A DNA stretch of 64,000 bases, taken from positions 62,001 through 126,000 of the forward strand of contig JAFEAT010000015.1 of assembly GCA_018266255.1 (NCBI GenBank), given 5' to 3'. The stretch is from Cyanobacteria bacterium SZAS-4 (GTDB lineage Bacteria; Cyanobacteriota; Vampirovibrionia; Obscuribacterales; Obscuribacteraceae). The position numbers and the translations under genes were made by a program. Under the pieces are notes generated by a model. That model ran no database searches and was not told where the DNA came from. It saw only the letters and a list, made by a program, of their open reading frames with translations. Each line of letters starts with the position of its first letter. Position 1 is the first letter of the stretch. Shown here piece by piece: positions 6,814 through 15,322 of the stretch.

Positions 6814-8652
6814 CTACCAGGAGCCGACTCCGCCGCCACCGAAACCACCGCCCGAAGATCCGCCACCACCGAAGCCGCTGAATCCGCCGCCCGCTGAGCC
6901 TCCTCCGCCTCCGAAGCCACCGCCAGAACCGCCTGAAAAATTTATCGGTGGAGTGGGCGGGCTGGAAAATGCCCGCGAGATCGTATTCAGTCCGTAGCCC
7001 AGATCCTGCGCAAAGGTATAAGTCGTATAGTCAGTTCCGTCAGAACTGGAATACCAATCAGGAGGCGGTGTCTCCAGATCCTTGAAGGCTTTAGACCACT
7101 GGTCGGCGCAACCGAGCACCATCGCATAAGGCAATAGTCTCCCAAAAACCGTCGGATCTTCTTTTGCTAACACTTCGATTCTTTTCTTCTCAGCTTTCCT
7201 CACAAATCGCTGAAACGCCAGACACTGATTCAGTGCTTGCATGCCTGCAGCAGTGCGAGCAGGCATTGTATTTGATGCCATGGCCACAACGATTCCAGAA
7301 AGCAGAAATCCCACTGCCGACGCGCGCATTTCGTTTCCGCCCAGAACCACGGCGAACAATCCAACCACAACGATCAGAGCACCGAATGTGACAAAAGTGC
7401 TGCGGTCAGTGTTTGGATCTCTTGCAAAATACTTTTTGGCTAGCAACGAGTTGTACACCGCAGCTTTGATATCAGGAATGTTGGAATAGAATTTTCCGGT
7501 GCAACTCGAGAGCGAACTTTCCCTGGACGTGTAACCAAACACCGCAGTTAGCATCAATGTTTCGTGCAGCTTGAGCGGAATCGCATCGGGCGGTGCCGTT
7601 AGTTCTGTAAACCGATAATCGTTCTTGGACATCATCAAAATTCCGTTGTACGGAATTTGCTGAATCTTCATATGACCACGCGCAGCCAGATCTACAAGCG
7701 TAGATGTTATATCTGACATGTCACACTTTTCGTCAATCAAAGTGCCAACTTCAGCTGGCGTCAAATCTTTAGGTGGCTCCCATTCGACGCCAACCGCTTT
7801 TGCACCACCTCTATCTCTGCCAAAGAAAACCCAGTAAATCCACAGCATGACTGCAGTCGCTAGCGGCAAAACGAACGCTTCCCACCAATCTTGGTAGAAC
7901 CAGATCAGTTCTTGTGACACCTTCGGTAGTGTCACTGTGCCTACCGGCATGCGAATAGCAAAAGTCAATCCTTCGCCGGGAGGAAGCACAGATGCCGTTC
8001 GTACAGTGACTACGTTGTTCGCTACACTGACTGGAAGGGTCTTAGTCGAGCCTGGCGGTCCGACAAACGCTTCGCTACGAATACCGGCTAAATTAGACAT
8101 CGGCAGATGAATCGTCGCTGAAGCAGACCCGATTGCATACTGAGATTGGTCGCCGGTGACGTTCCAATACAACTCTGGCTCTTTGTCGAAAAAGTTGATC
8201 GCTCTGGCAACCTGATAGTGCACTTTGTAGACATGTCGTCCACTTACGACCCGGTTCGCCTCGCCTATCTTGATCGTCACATCACTGCCGATGTCGCTTT
8301 TCTGAAAGTGATAAGGAGTGCCACTCGCATCAGTCACTCCCAGAACGCGGATAAACGTGGTGTATGTGCCGAGATCGCGATGAAATCGTATCGGAATGAA
8401 GCGATAGATGCCGTGCCTTGGCTGGTTGGCAAAATCCATGTCGATGGTCTCGTTAACATCCAAAACACCCTGCTTCGATAGAGAGATATCGGCATTGAAA
8501 CTGACGATTTTGCTAGCCGCGACGTTCGCGGCCGAATGCCGCACAGTTCCCGCTCTCGAGTCGGCGGCCGCACAGGTGATACCAAACATGACGGTGACCA
8601 GCACCAGCAGTCGGCTAGAGAAACTGAATGAGTATCGGGGCATTTGGTTCAT
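6814..8652 (-). CDS. DUF2207 family membrane protein (A)
   Basis: 612 residues. A signal peptide (about 1-35) is followed by the extracytoplasmic DUF2207 beta domain (about 45-250; motifs DVNETIDMDF, RHGIYRFIP, ELYWNVTG). A membrane helix lies near 255-275, then a cytoplasmic region with a winged-helix-like part (DLTPAEVGTLIDEKCD), and a helix pair near 425-470. The tail of about 40 residues is almost only Gly, Ser and Phe, ending in GSW. DUF2207 proteins often sit beside LemA; here LemA is divergently encoded 78 bases away. The biochemical role is unknown. A paralogue with the same layout lies at 44039-45784. No clear ribosome site; MNQMP offers two nearby ATGs. Confidence 0.9.
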   Translation of the reverse strand: MNQMPRYSFSFSSRLLVLVTVMFGITCAAADSRAGTVRHSAANVAASKIVSFNADISLSKQGVLDVNETIDMDFANQPRHGIYRFIPIRFHRDLGTYTTFIRVLGVTDASGTPYHFQKSDIGSDVTIKIGEANRVVSGRHVYKVHYQVARAINFFDKEPELYWNVTGDQSQYAIGSASATIHLPMSNLAGIRSEAFVGPPGSTKTLPVSVANNVVTVRTASVLPPGEGLTFAIRMPVGTVTLPKVSQELIWFYQDWWEAFVLPLATAVMLWIYWVFFGRDRGGAKAVGVEWEPPKDLTPAEVGTLIDEKCDMSDITSTLVDLAARGHMKIQQIPYNGILMMSKNDYRFTELTAPPDAIPLKLHETLMLTAVFGYTSRESSLSSCTGKFYSNIPDIKAAVYNSLLAKKYFARDPNTDRSTFVTFGALIVVVGLFAVVLGGNEMRASAVGFLLSGIVVAMASNTMPARTAAGMQALNQCLAFQRFVRKAEKKRIEVLAKEDPTVFGRLLPYAMVLGCADQWSKAFKDLETPPPDWYSSSDGTDYTTYTFAQDLGYGLNTISRAFSSPPTPPINFSGGSGGGFGGGGGSAGGGFSGFGGGGSSGGGFGGGGVGSW

Positions 8653-8730
8653 GACAATCCGGTCGAGCCCATGACGGGTATTATAGCTACATTCGGGTAT
8701 AATCGGTACGCAACTCGAAGGCGGTCCTGC

Positions 8731-9366
8731 ATGGCACTCTGGATAGTACTCGGAATTTTGGTTCTACTCGCGATCTGGATGATCGGAAGCTACAACCACA
8801 TGGTTTTGCTCCGTCAAAACGTGCGCGAAAGCTGGTCAGCGATTGAGACGGAGCTCAGACGTCGGTACGATCTGATACCAAACCTGGTCGAGTCAGTGAA
8901 GGGCTACGCGACTCATGAGAAAGGCACGCTGGAAGCTGTGATAAGCGCCCGAAACTCGGCCGTCTCATCAGTAGGAATGCCCGAGGCTCAGAACGCTGCC
9001 AACACGGTGCTCAGTGGCGCCCTGACGAAGTTAGTGGCACTGAGCGAGGCTTATCCAGACTTAAAAGCCAACGAAAACTTCAATCAGCTGCAAAGAGAAC
9101 TAGGCGAAACCGAAACCAGAATTTCGCAAGCACGACGTTTTTACAACGCCAATGTGCGTGAACTGAACGCCGCAGTGGAAACGTTTCCAACAGTGCTGAT
9201 TGCCACAAGCTTTGGATTCCGAGCCCAGCCCTACTTTGGCATTGAAGACCCGGCGGCATTTGACGCTCCATCGGTCAATTTTGGTGGCAACAAGCAAATT
9301 GAGAGTTCGCCAACCATCACTTTGAACACGTCAGTTAAACAAGAAGAAAAGGAAAAGAGCACGTAA
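8731..9366 (+). CDS. lemA: LemA family protein
   Basis: 211 residues from the ATG at 8731 with AAGGCGG upstream. An N-terminal membrane helix (about 3-22) is followed by the helical LemA domain, with the hallmark stretches YNHMVLLRQNVRESWSAIE, RRYDLIPNLVE and FNQLQRELGETE, and an RRFYNANVRELN segment near 155. The final 40 residues are polar and flexible, a little longer than in many LemA proteins. LemA is a widespread membrane protein of unknown mechanism that is often linked to DUF2207 or TPM-domain proteins. It is divergent from the DUF2207 gene and only 16 bases before a response regulator, so it may be co-transcribed with the latter. Confidence 0.93.
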   Translation: MALWIVLGILVLLAIWMIGSYNHMVLLRQNVRESWSAIETELRRRYDLIPNLVESVKGYATHEKGTLEAVISARNSAVSSVGMPEAQNAANTVLSGALTKLVALSEAYPDLKANENFNQLQRELGETETRISQARRFYNANVRELNAAVETFPTVLIATSFGFRAQPYFGIEDPAAFDAPSVNFGGNKQIESSPTITLNTSVKQEEKEKST

Positions 9367-9382
9367 GCAGTGCTGCAGCATC

Positions 9383-10057
9383 ATGGCAAAAATTCTATTA
9401 GTTGAAGACGATCGCGATCTGGCCGGAATGGTCATCGACTGGTTGAAATTCGAGCATCATCTTGTTGAAGCAGTGCATGACGGCGAAGACGCAGTCAACA
9501 TGTTGAAGTCATACCAATTTGACGTAATCATTTTGGATTGGCAATTGCCGAAATTGGAAGGCGTTGATGTGCTGCGAAACTACCGCACCGGCGGCGGTCA
9601 AACTCCGGTCTTGATGCTGACAGGCAAAGGCGCGATCGCTGAAAAGGAAGTTGGTCTAGACGCTGGCGCCGATGACTATTTAACCAAACCTTTCCACATG
9701 AAGGAACTATCGGCCAGACTGCGAGCTTTGTTGCGCAGACCAGGCAACGTAACTGGGAATGTCCTCACGGCTAGAGACATTTGCCTTGAACCGGCCACCT
9801 TTAGAGTCACCAAAGGTGGTGCCGATATTCAACTACTGCCAAAAGAATTTGCTTTGCTGGAATTTTTGATGCGCCATCCAAATCAAGTCTTCAGTGCAGA
9901 TGCGCTGCTGGATCGTGTTTGGAAATCAGAATCGAATGTCTCTCCTGAAACAGTTAGAACTTGCCTGAAGCGCCTGCGCAGAAAAATCGACACGGAAGAG
10001 CAAGACTCACTGATCCAGACCCTGCATGGCGTAGGCTACAAGCTCGCGCCGTCCTGA
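9383..10057 (+). CDS. OmpR/PhoB-type response regulator
   Basis: 224 residues. The receiver domain (1-120) has the acidic pair D9-D10, phosphoacceptor D52 in ILDWQLP, T80 and K102 in TKPF, so it should be phosphorylated normally. The winged-helix DNA-binding domain covers about 128-222 (LLPKEFALLEFLMRHPNQVF, then ETVRTCLKRLRRKI and LHGVGYKL). It lies between lemA (16 bases upstream) and a PAS histidine kinase (127 bases downstream), which is its probable partner. The domain order and size resemble cyanobacterial RpaA/RpaB-like regulators, but orthology cannot be judged here. Confidence 0.92.
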   Translation: MAKILLVEDDRDLAGMVIDWLKFEHHLVEAVHDGEDAVNMLKSYQFDVIILDWQLPKLEGVDVLRNYRTGGGQTPVLMLTGKGAIAEKEVGLDAGADDYLTKPFHMKELSARLRALLRRPGNVTGNVLTARDICLEPATFRVTKGGADIQLLPKEFALLEFLMRHPNQVFSADALLDRVWKSESNVSPETVRTCLKRLRRKIDTEEQDSLIQTLHGVGYKLAPS

Positions 10058-10184
10058 CGGACCCGTTCCAGGTGACTGAGCAAATTGGTCTGTACGGCTG
10101 GACGCACCGGCTGATAACTTGTGCATGCATGAGCCTGGCGCAAACAGGGAAAAACAAAGCTAGTTAGCACTGTTCGTCGGCACC

Positions 10185-12380
10185 ATGTTCTCGAACCTGA
10201 ACTTAGCGCAAAAAGGGTTGATCTTAGTGGTGATCCCACTTCTGTTCCAACTCGGCTTCATTTACGTGCTCAACGGTCAGCTCGACCAGGCAGAGCGGGA
10301 ACGGCAACAAGAGTCGATTTACAAAGAGAAGAAACAGCATCTAGCAAAAATCTCGCGCATCGTTCTGGCTGATGCGGGTGGGTTAGCGATTTATGGCATG
10401 AGAAAGGGCGGAGACGGCAGCGGTCCCGATGTTCGATACAAACACGTATCAGATGCAGTTCCAGCTGAATTCGAAGCTTTAGAAAGGCTCTCGCAAAACG
10501 ACCCGCAAGAACTAAAAGACATCCAGAGCGTTAGAGAGCTAGCGACAAAAATCGTCAAAGATTTTCGCCGCATAAGAAACGACATCAGCTCAGACAACTA
10601 TCTGGTGGCGGTAAAGCAGTTCAACCAACTTCGCCCACAAATCGCGGTGCTAGAAAATCAACTGCAAGTCGTCAATGATTTGCAAGACCAGCTTGAGAAT
10701 GCCGGAGCTGAAAATTGGTCAGCTCGCCGCGAAGAAGTAAAACGAGTGCTGGTGCTGGCTACGCTCGTCAACATTTTAATTGCGACTTTACTATCATTCG
10801 CCTTTTACCGAGGCACCACTCGTAGACTGGCTATCGTCGTCGAAAATTCCGAAAGACTCGCTCGCGGACAAGAGCTGCTTCCGGCACTGACAGGAACAGA
10901 CGAAATCGCCCAGCTCGATTCTGTCTTCAACCAAATGGCGAAAATATTGAACGAAGCGGCCAGAAAAGAACGTGCTGTCGTAGAAAATGCAGTGGATGTA
11001 ATATTTTCAATCGATGAACGCAGCACTTTGACGAACATCAGCCCTGCTTCGCTGCAAGTCTTTGGCTATGATTCGGAAGACCTGCGTGGACGTAACGTGC
11101 GCTTCCTCTTGCCCAAAGACGAGGCAGACGAGACAGTGCAAAAATTGACTGCGACGCAACGCGGTGATGCACAATTCGAAAGTCACATCACCAAAAGTGG
11201 TGGCACTCAGATCGATGTTCTGTGGAGTGTGCACTGGTCCAGCGAGGAGCGGCAATACTTCTGCATTGCGCACGATATTACCGAACGCAAACGAGCCGAG
11301 AACTTGTTGAGATTGGCCGAAGCTCGCATCAGACTGATAGTCGAGAGCATGCCGATCGGTTTAATTATCATCGACGACAACGGACGAATCGAGCTAAACA
11401 ATCCAAGCGTTGAACGCATGTTCGAAAAAACGATGAACGACCTGGTGGGCGGCTCAATCGGTATGCTCTTCGGAAAACCGGAAACCGTTACAGATGCCGA
11501 GTTTACTGCTGACTTGATCCAAAAAACAAAGAGCCACGCTTACGAACTAGAAGCAGTTTCAACATATAAGAAAAAGATTCCCGTCGAAGTTTCTATGAAT
11601 GAGTTCGAAACGCTCGAAGGCAAAAGGCATCTGGTTCTTGTAATTGATGTGACAGAGCGGCACGAAGTAGAACGCTTGAAGCAAGAGTTCATTTCGATGG
11701 TCAGCCATGAACTTCGCAGTCCATTGAACTCCGTGCTCGGCTTCCTGGAGATGCTACCGGAGGGAATTTACGGAGACCTCAACGACACCGGGCAAGAGAA
11801 GGTGACAGTTGCGGAACGGAACGTTAACAGGCTGATTCGACTGATCAATGACTTATTGGAAATCGACAGAACGGAAGCCGGACGATTGAGTATGGAGATA
11901 GAAGATATCCCGATCAAACCGTTAATCGATCGCTCCGTCGATGCTGTAAAAGCCCTCGCAGACAAAGAAAACATCACCATTACAGTTTCAGACAGCGACA
12001 CAATTGTCACCGCTGATGGTGACAGAATCGTTCAAGTAATCGTCAACCTTTTATCAAATGCAATTAAGTATTCGCCAAAAGGCGGCAAAATCGAAGTGAC
12101 CACTTCGACTCAAGAAGACTGGCTAGAGGTTAGGGTGAAAGACGAAGGGCGCGGAATTCCAGCACAATACAAAGCACTAATCTTCGAAAAATTTCAGCAA
12201 GTAGATTCGTCAGACTGGAGACAGAAAGGTGGCACCGGTCTTGGGCTGGCAATTTCAAAGGCAATTATCGATCAGTTGAACGGTTCGATCGGTGTTGATA
12301 GTGAAGAAGGTAAAGGCAGTACGTTCTGGTTCAGGTTGCCGCTTAAGAAAGTCGCCAGCTCGCAATTTACGGCATCCTGA
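10185..12380 (+). CDS. Membrane PAS-domain sensor histidine kinase
   Basis: 731 residues. TM1 lies near 11-28, a helical extracytoplasmic domain of about 150 residues follows, TM2 near 188-208, then a HAMP-like linker (RRLAIVVENSERLARG...), a PAS domain about 265-375 ending in FCIAHDITERKRAE, a second PAS about 378-495, HisKA with phosphoacceptor H508 in MVSHELRSPLNS, and an HATPase_c domain with N-box NLLSNAIKYS, G1 DEGRGIP and G2 GGTGLGLAI. It is complete and likely active. Its partner is probably the response regulator just upstream, and a secreted TPR gene starts 6 bases after its stop. A shorter paralogue is encoded at 21894-23696. Confidence 0.93.
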   Translation: MFSNLNLAQKGLILVVIPLLFQLGFIYVLNGQLDQAERERQQESIYKEKKQHLAKISRIVLADAGGLAIYGMRKGGDGSGPDVRYKHVSDAVPAEFEALERLSQNDPQELKDIQSVRELATKIVKDFRRIRNDISSDNYLVAVKQFNQLRPQIAVLENQLQVVNDLQDQLENAGAENWSARREEVKRVLVLATLVNILIATLLSFAFYRGTTRRLAIVVENSERLARGQELLPALTGTDEIAQLDSVFNQMAKILNEAARKERAVVENAVDVIFSIDERSTLTNISPASLQVFGYDSEDLRGRNVRFLLPKDEADETVQKLTATQRGDAQFESHITKSGGTQIDVLWSVHWSSEERQYFCIAHDITERKRAENLLRLAEARIRLIVESMPIGLIIIDDNGRIELNNPSVERMFEKTMNDLVGGSIGMLFGKPETVTDAEFTADLIQKTKSHAYELEAVSTYKKKIPVEVSMNEFETLEGKRHLVLVIDVTERHEVERLKQEFISMVSHELRSPLNSVLGFLEMLPEGIYGDLNDTGQEKVTVAERNVNRLIRLINDLLEIDRTEAGRLSMEIEDIPIKPLIDRSVDAVKALADKENITITVSDSDTIVTADGDRIVQVIVNLLSNAIKYSPKGGKIEVTTSTQEDWLEVRVKDEGRGIPAQYKALIFEKFQQVDSSDWRQKGGTGLGLAISKAIIDQLNGSIGVDSEEGKGSTFWFRLPLKKVASSQFTAS

Positions 12381-12386
12381 GCTAGA

Positions 12387-14018
12387 ATGACATATCGCCG
12401 CGTCGTTATCGCTCCCGCTCGTTCGCCTATGTCATCAACACTAAAGAAAGCGCTACTTCTTTCAGGATGTTTAACGGGACTGCTTTTTTCGGCAGCTTCT
12501 GCGCAGACAGTGCAAACGCAACAGCAAGCGGGCGAGGTGTCAACGCAGGTCAGCGAGCAAAACACGCAAGATGCGGAAAATGCGGAACACTCGAAGAACA
12601 CGGCCTTGATTGGTCCGCCGTCCGAAAGAGTCGAGCCTGAAAAAAAATTCGTCGAAAGCGAGGATTTGCCTGAAACAGATCCATGGACTCGTGAGTACAA
12701 CTCGGGCCTGAAGGCGACGCAAAATCGAAGGTACGCCGAAGCCGAGCAAAAGCTTCTTGCTGCCGTCAAAGACGCAAAGAAGGGAGTATCGGGTGACCAG
12801 CGACTCATTCTTGCCCGAACGGCTCTTGCAGACGTTTACTGTGCACTGGAAAAGTACGATGATGCCGAGAAGCTCTATTCATGGGCGTATCAAACTACGC
12901 GCAAAAGTGGCGAGGAAAGTGAAGCATTCGGAAATGCGGCTCATGGACTAGCCGTTGTAAACCACGTGCACGGCAATCACGCAAAAGCAGCTGTCATCTG
13001 CAAACAAGCGATAGTGGCGAGAAGAAAAGCTCTCGGCGCCACTCACCACGATGTCGGTCAAAGTTATGTTTTGATGGCTCTCATTCTCGGCAAGCAGAAC
13101 TACCCTGATGATGCTGAACCTTACTTGACCAGAGGATTGCGCTTCCTGGAAAAATCACCCGGGCCAAAGCAGCTAGACTACGCAGATGCGCTGCGCAGCG
13201 CCGCACTGTATCGGCAGAGCCGCGGACAAAAGAAAGAAGCAGAGCAACTCTTCAACAAATCCTACGCCATTACAGATGGTGCAGTCGCTTTCGATCAACC
13301 GGCGAAGCTAAAAGGGTCCGTATTCTATAAATGGGAAGAAGGTTCGCCCAGAGCACTAGAGATCCCTGACTACGACTTTCCGCTGCGATATATCAACATC
13401 AATGGGGTGCGCGTCGCAGCAACAATTATTGACTTGTGGGAGTTGATGGGAGTGCTCGTTTCCATCACGAATACCAACGACGAGCGTGTGGTGCTCGGCT
13501 TGGACAAAGTGAATTTGGACCAACTCAGCCTCGACCCGAACGACACATCCAAGCACCCACTCACATTTGTTGACGCAAATAGCATCGATAGAATTCGCCG
13601 TGAACGCGTGATGTGGGACTTAACCATGAACCGTCCTTGGCTCGCAAACATTCAGAAAACAAGAAGTGTGCGTGGTCTAGTGCCGCAGCAGGGACACGAC
13701 CTTTTTCGTGGTCCAAACATATTTGGAGTCTACGGAGATTGGACCGCGATACCACGGGTGATGCCAGGACGCCTAGAATCACAAGCATCGCCTGAGCGAG
13801 TTCAGTACCAACTAGAGAGCGAACTCGACAGCGGCTTGATCCACTCGAACACAATCAAAATGACAGGGCTGGTGCCGGTTGCCCTTGAACCGTTCGAATC
13901 GCGAACCGGTGAACTGTTCTACATCCATCCACGCTGCGAAAGTGTTCTGCTGACCGTTCGAGTCGGCAATTCAACGGTGCAAATTCCGTTCAAACTTCGC
14001 AAACGGCGCATCAATTAG
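12387..14018 (+). CDS. Secreted TPR protein with unique C-terminal domain
   Basis: 543 residues if started at the ATG 6 bases after the kinase stop; an in-frame ATG at 12429 (MSSTLKK) would give a more classical signal peptide ending SAASAQT, and neither has a strong ribosome site. After a Gln/Glu-rich stretch, TPR units of the TPR_12/kinesin-light-chain type cover about 105-300 (NRRYAEAEQKLLAAV, EKYDDAEKLYSWAY, HGNHAKAAVICKQAI). The last 240 residues form a beta-rich domain I do not recognise, with a second DYDFPLRYININGVRVAA-type core near 330. Close coupling to the kinase suggests a sensory or envelope role linked to that two-component system. Confidence 0.8.
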   Translation: MTYRRVVIAPARSPMSSTLKKALLLSGCLTGLLFSAASAQTVQTQQQAGEVSTQVSEQNTQDAENAEHSKNTALIGPPSERVEPEKKFVESEDLPETDPWTREYNSGLKATQNRRYAEAEQKLLAAVKDAKKGVSGDQRLILARTALADVYCALEKYDDAEKLYSWAYQTTRKSGEESEAFGNAAHGLAVVNHVHGNHAKAAVICKQAIVARRKALGATHHDVGQSYVLMALILGKQNYPDDAEPYLTRGLRFLEKSPGPKQLDYADALRSAALYRQSRGQKKEAEQLFNKSYAITDGAVAFDQPAKLKGSVFYKWEEGSPRALEIPDYDFPLRYININGVRVAATIIDLWELMGVLVSITNTNDERVVLGLDKVNLDQLSLDPNDTSKHPLTFVDANSIDRIRRERVMWDLTMNRPWLANIQKTRSVRGLVPQQGHDLFRGPNIFGVYGDWTAIPRVMPGRLESQASPERVQYQLESELDSGLIHSNTIKMTGLVPVALEPFESRTGELFYIHPRCESVLLTVRVGNSTVQIPFKLRKRRIN

Positions 14019-14097
14019 AACACCATCGTTATTGTTCTCTCGGATATCTGCGCAATGAAGTGTTTCGGTTGCGCTCTGCTCGGAATAATAGTTGACA

Positions 14098-14892
14098 CTA
14101 ATCCGCTGCAGCCAGAATTGCTCCGTATCCTTCCCGATAAGTTGGATACTGCAAGGTAATGTTCAATTCATGCAAAAGCTTGGAAGCATCAATTTGTCGA
14201 TTGCCCCTCAATGTTGGCGAAACCTCAGACAGATCGGCGAACCCAGGGACGTCCACACCCATGCGGTTGCACAGCCAAGTGATAGTTTCGAGATGCGTTG
14301 ACGGTTTCAAATCACCCACTACATATGTACAATTTTCCATCTCACTTTCGAAACAAGCCGCGATGATGCGAGCCAGATCGTCGAGATGAATTCGCGACAC
14401 ATAGTTCCTGCCGTCTCCAGGGATTTTAAGATGACTCAACCGCAAGTGCATGCCGGTTTCCGAAGCGTAGAGTCCCGGGCAGCGCAAAATCGTAGCTCCT
14501 TGCTGACGCCAAATATTTTCTGCGTCTATGCGTGAGGCTGCTCTTGGATCATCACTGTCAACCGGTGAATCTTCATTGATTAGGCCAGTGATCTTTCCAT
14601 ATACACCAGTGGACGAGATGTAGACAATACGCTTGCAATCCGAACACTGCGAAGACCAGGCGTTGTCTGTTCTCTCATCAGGCGGAAAGGAGACAAGTAC
14701 GTTGGCATCGACAAGCAGTTGTTCAGGCAATGCTTCGCCCGTCATCAATATCGGTCGAATGCCAGCAGCTTCGAGTAAAGGTACGCGCTCAGACGAACGA
14801 GTGGTACCAAATATAGTGCAGCGAGTGGCGTGCAACTTCGCCACGTGAAGCGCTACATTTCCTACTCCCAAAAGAACGATTGAATCCGACAT
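14098..14892 (-). CDS. YeeZ-like NAD(P)-dependent epimerase/reductase
   Basis: 264 residues, an atypical short-chain dehydrogenase. The N-terminal Rossmann strand carries GVGNVALHVAK (residues 8-18), a variant of the GxxGxxG nucleotide motif. YISSTGVYG near 92-100 matches the SST-x-VY-G block of the YeeZ/extended SDR group and supplies the active-site Tyr, while the downstream YxxxK lysine is not obvious. SRIHLDDLARII near 165 is another family block. The substrate is unknown; such proteins are usually annotated as NAD-dependent epimerases. It reads towards the secreted TPR gene and is divergent from a small hypothetical gene. GAGAG lies 5 bases before the ATG. Confidence 0.8.
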   Translation of the reverse strand: MSDSIVLLGVGNVALHVAKLHATRCTIFGTTRSSERVPLLEAAGIRPILMTGEALPEQLLVDANVLVSFPPDERTDNAWSSQCSDCKRIVYISSTGVYGKITGLINEDSPVDSDDPRAASRIDAENIWRQQGATILRCPGLYASETGMHLRLSHLKIPGDGRNYVSRIHLDDLARIIAACFESEMENCTYVVGDLKPSTHLETITWLCNRMGVDVPGFADLSEVSPTLRGNRQIDASKLLHELNITLQYPTYREGYGAILAAAD

Positions 14893-14964
14893 TTACTCTC
14901 ACTTACGACGGTTCAAAGATTAACTCGAAATCTGTTAAAATGCTCCTTCTCACGAGAGTTTTCT

Positions 14965-15300
14965 GTGCTTAACGAAATAAAAATCAACGATACAAAGTAC
15001 GGTCCAGACAACGACGCGTTGACACTGTTGGGATTGTTGCGACGGCACTTAGACCAAACGCTTCCAGATTCCATCTATCTGCAGCAAGACGAACTCTTTG
15101 CTTTGAAGGCGTGGTTGTTAACTCACGCTGAAAAGATGAAACGAGGCAAGGCGATTTGGCTTGAAGAGTCAGAAGACGGCAAGCTATATCGGCTCGTAGC
15201 CGCCGTCGGCAAGACCGAAGAAGGCGCCACTATTTTGTGGCATGAGCCACTACCATGGCCGTTTGCCTTTATGAATCAAAGCTATCGCATGGATGAATAA
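14965..15300 (+). CDS. Hypothetical 111-residue cytosolic protein
   Basis: Starts with GTG at 14965 (GAGAG 7 bases upstream), as no ATG precedes the well-packed N-terminal sequence. The protein is a mixture of predicted helices (LLGLLRRHLDQTL, ELFALKAWLLTHAEKM) and a beta hairpin (KAIWLEESEDGKLYRLVAAV), ending with a Pro/Trp-rich stretch (LWHEPLPWPFAFM). No signal peptide, membrane segment or cysteines. No family recognised. It is divergent from the YeeZ-like gene and converges on the large proline-rich gene, separated from it by a hairpin. Confidence 0.65.
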   Translation: MLNEIKINDTKYGPDNDALTLLGLLRRHLDQTLPDSIYLQQDELFALKAWLLTHAEKMKRGKAIWLEESEDGKLYRLVAAVGKTEEGATILWHEPLPWPFAFMNQSYRMDE

Positions 15301-15302
15301 AT

Positions 15303-15322
15303 TAGCACCGAATATGGTGCTA
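15303..15322. terminator. 7-bp hairpin between convergent genes
   Basis: TAGCACC-GAATAT-GGTGCTA forms a perfect 7-bp stem with a 6-base loop. It fills the gap between convergent stops and includes the stop codon of the minus-strand gene. It is the best example of the CACC-N6-GGTG palindrome set. A bidirectional terminator is plausible but no T-tract follows. Confidence 0.4.
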
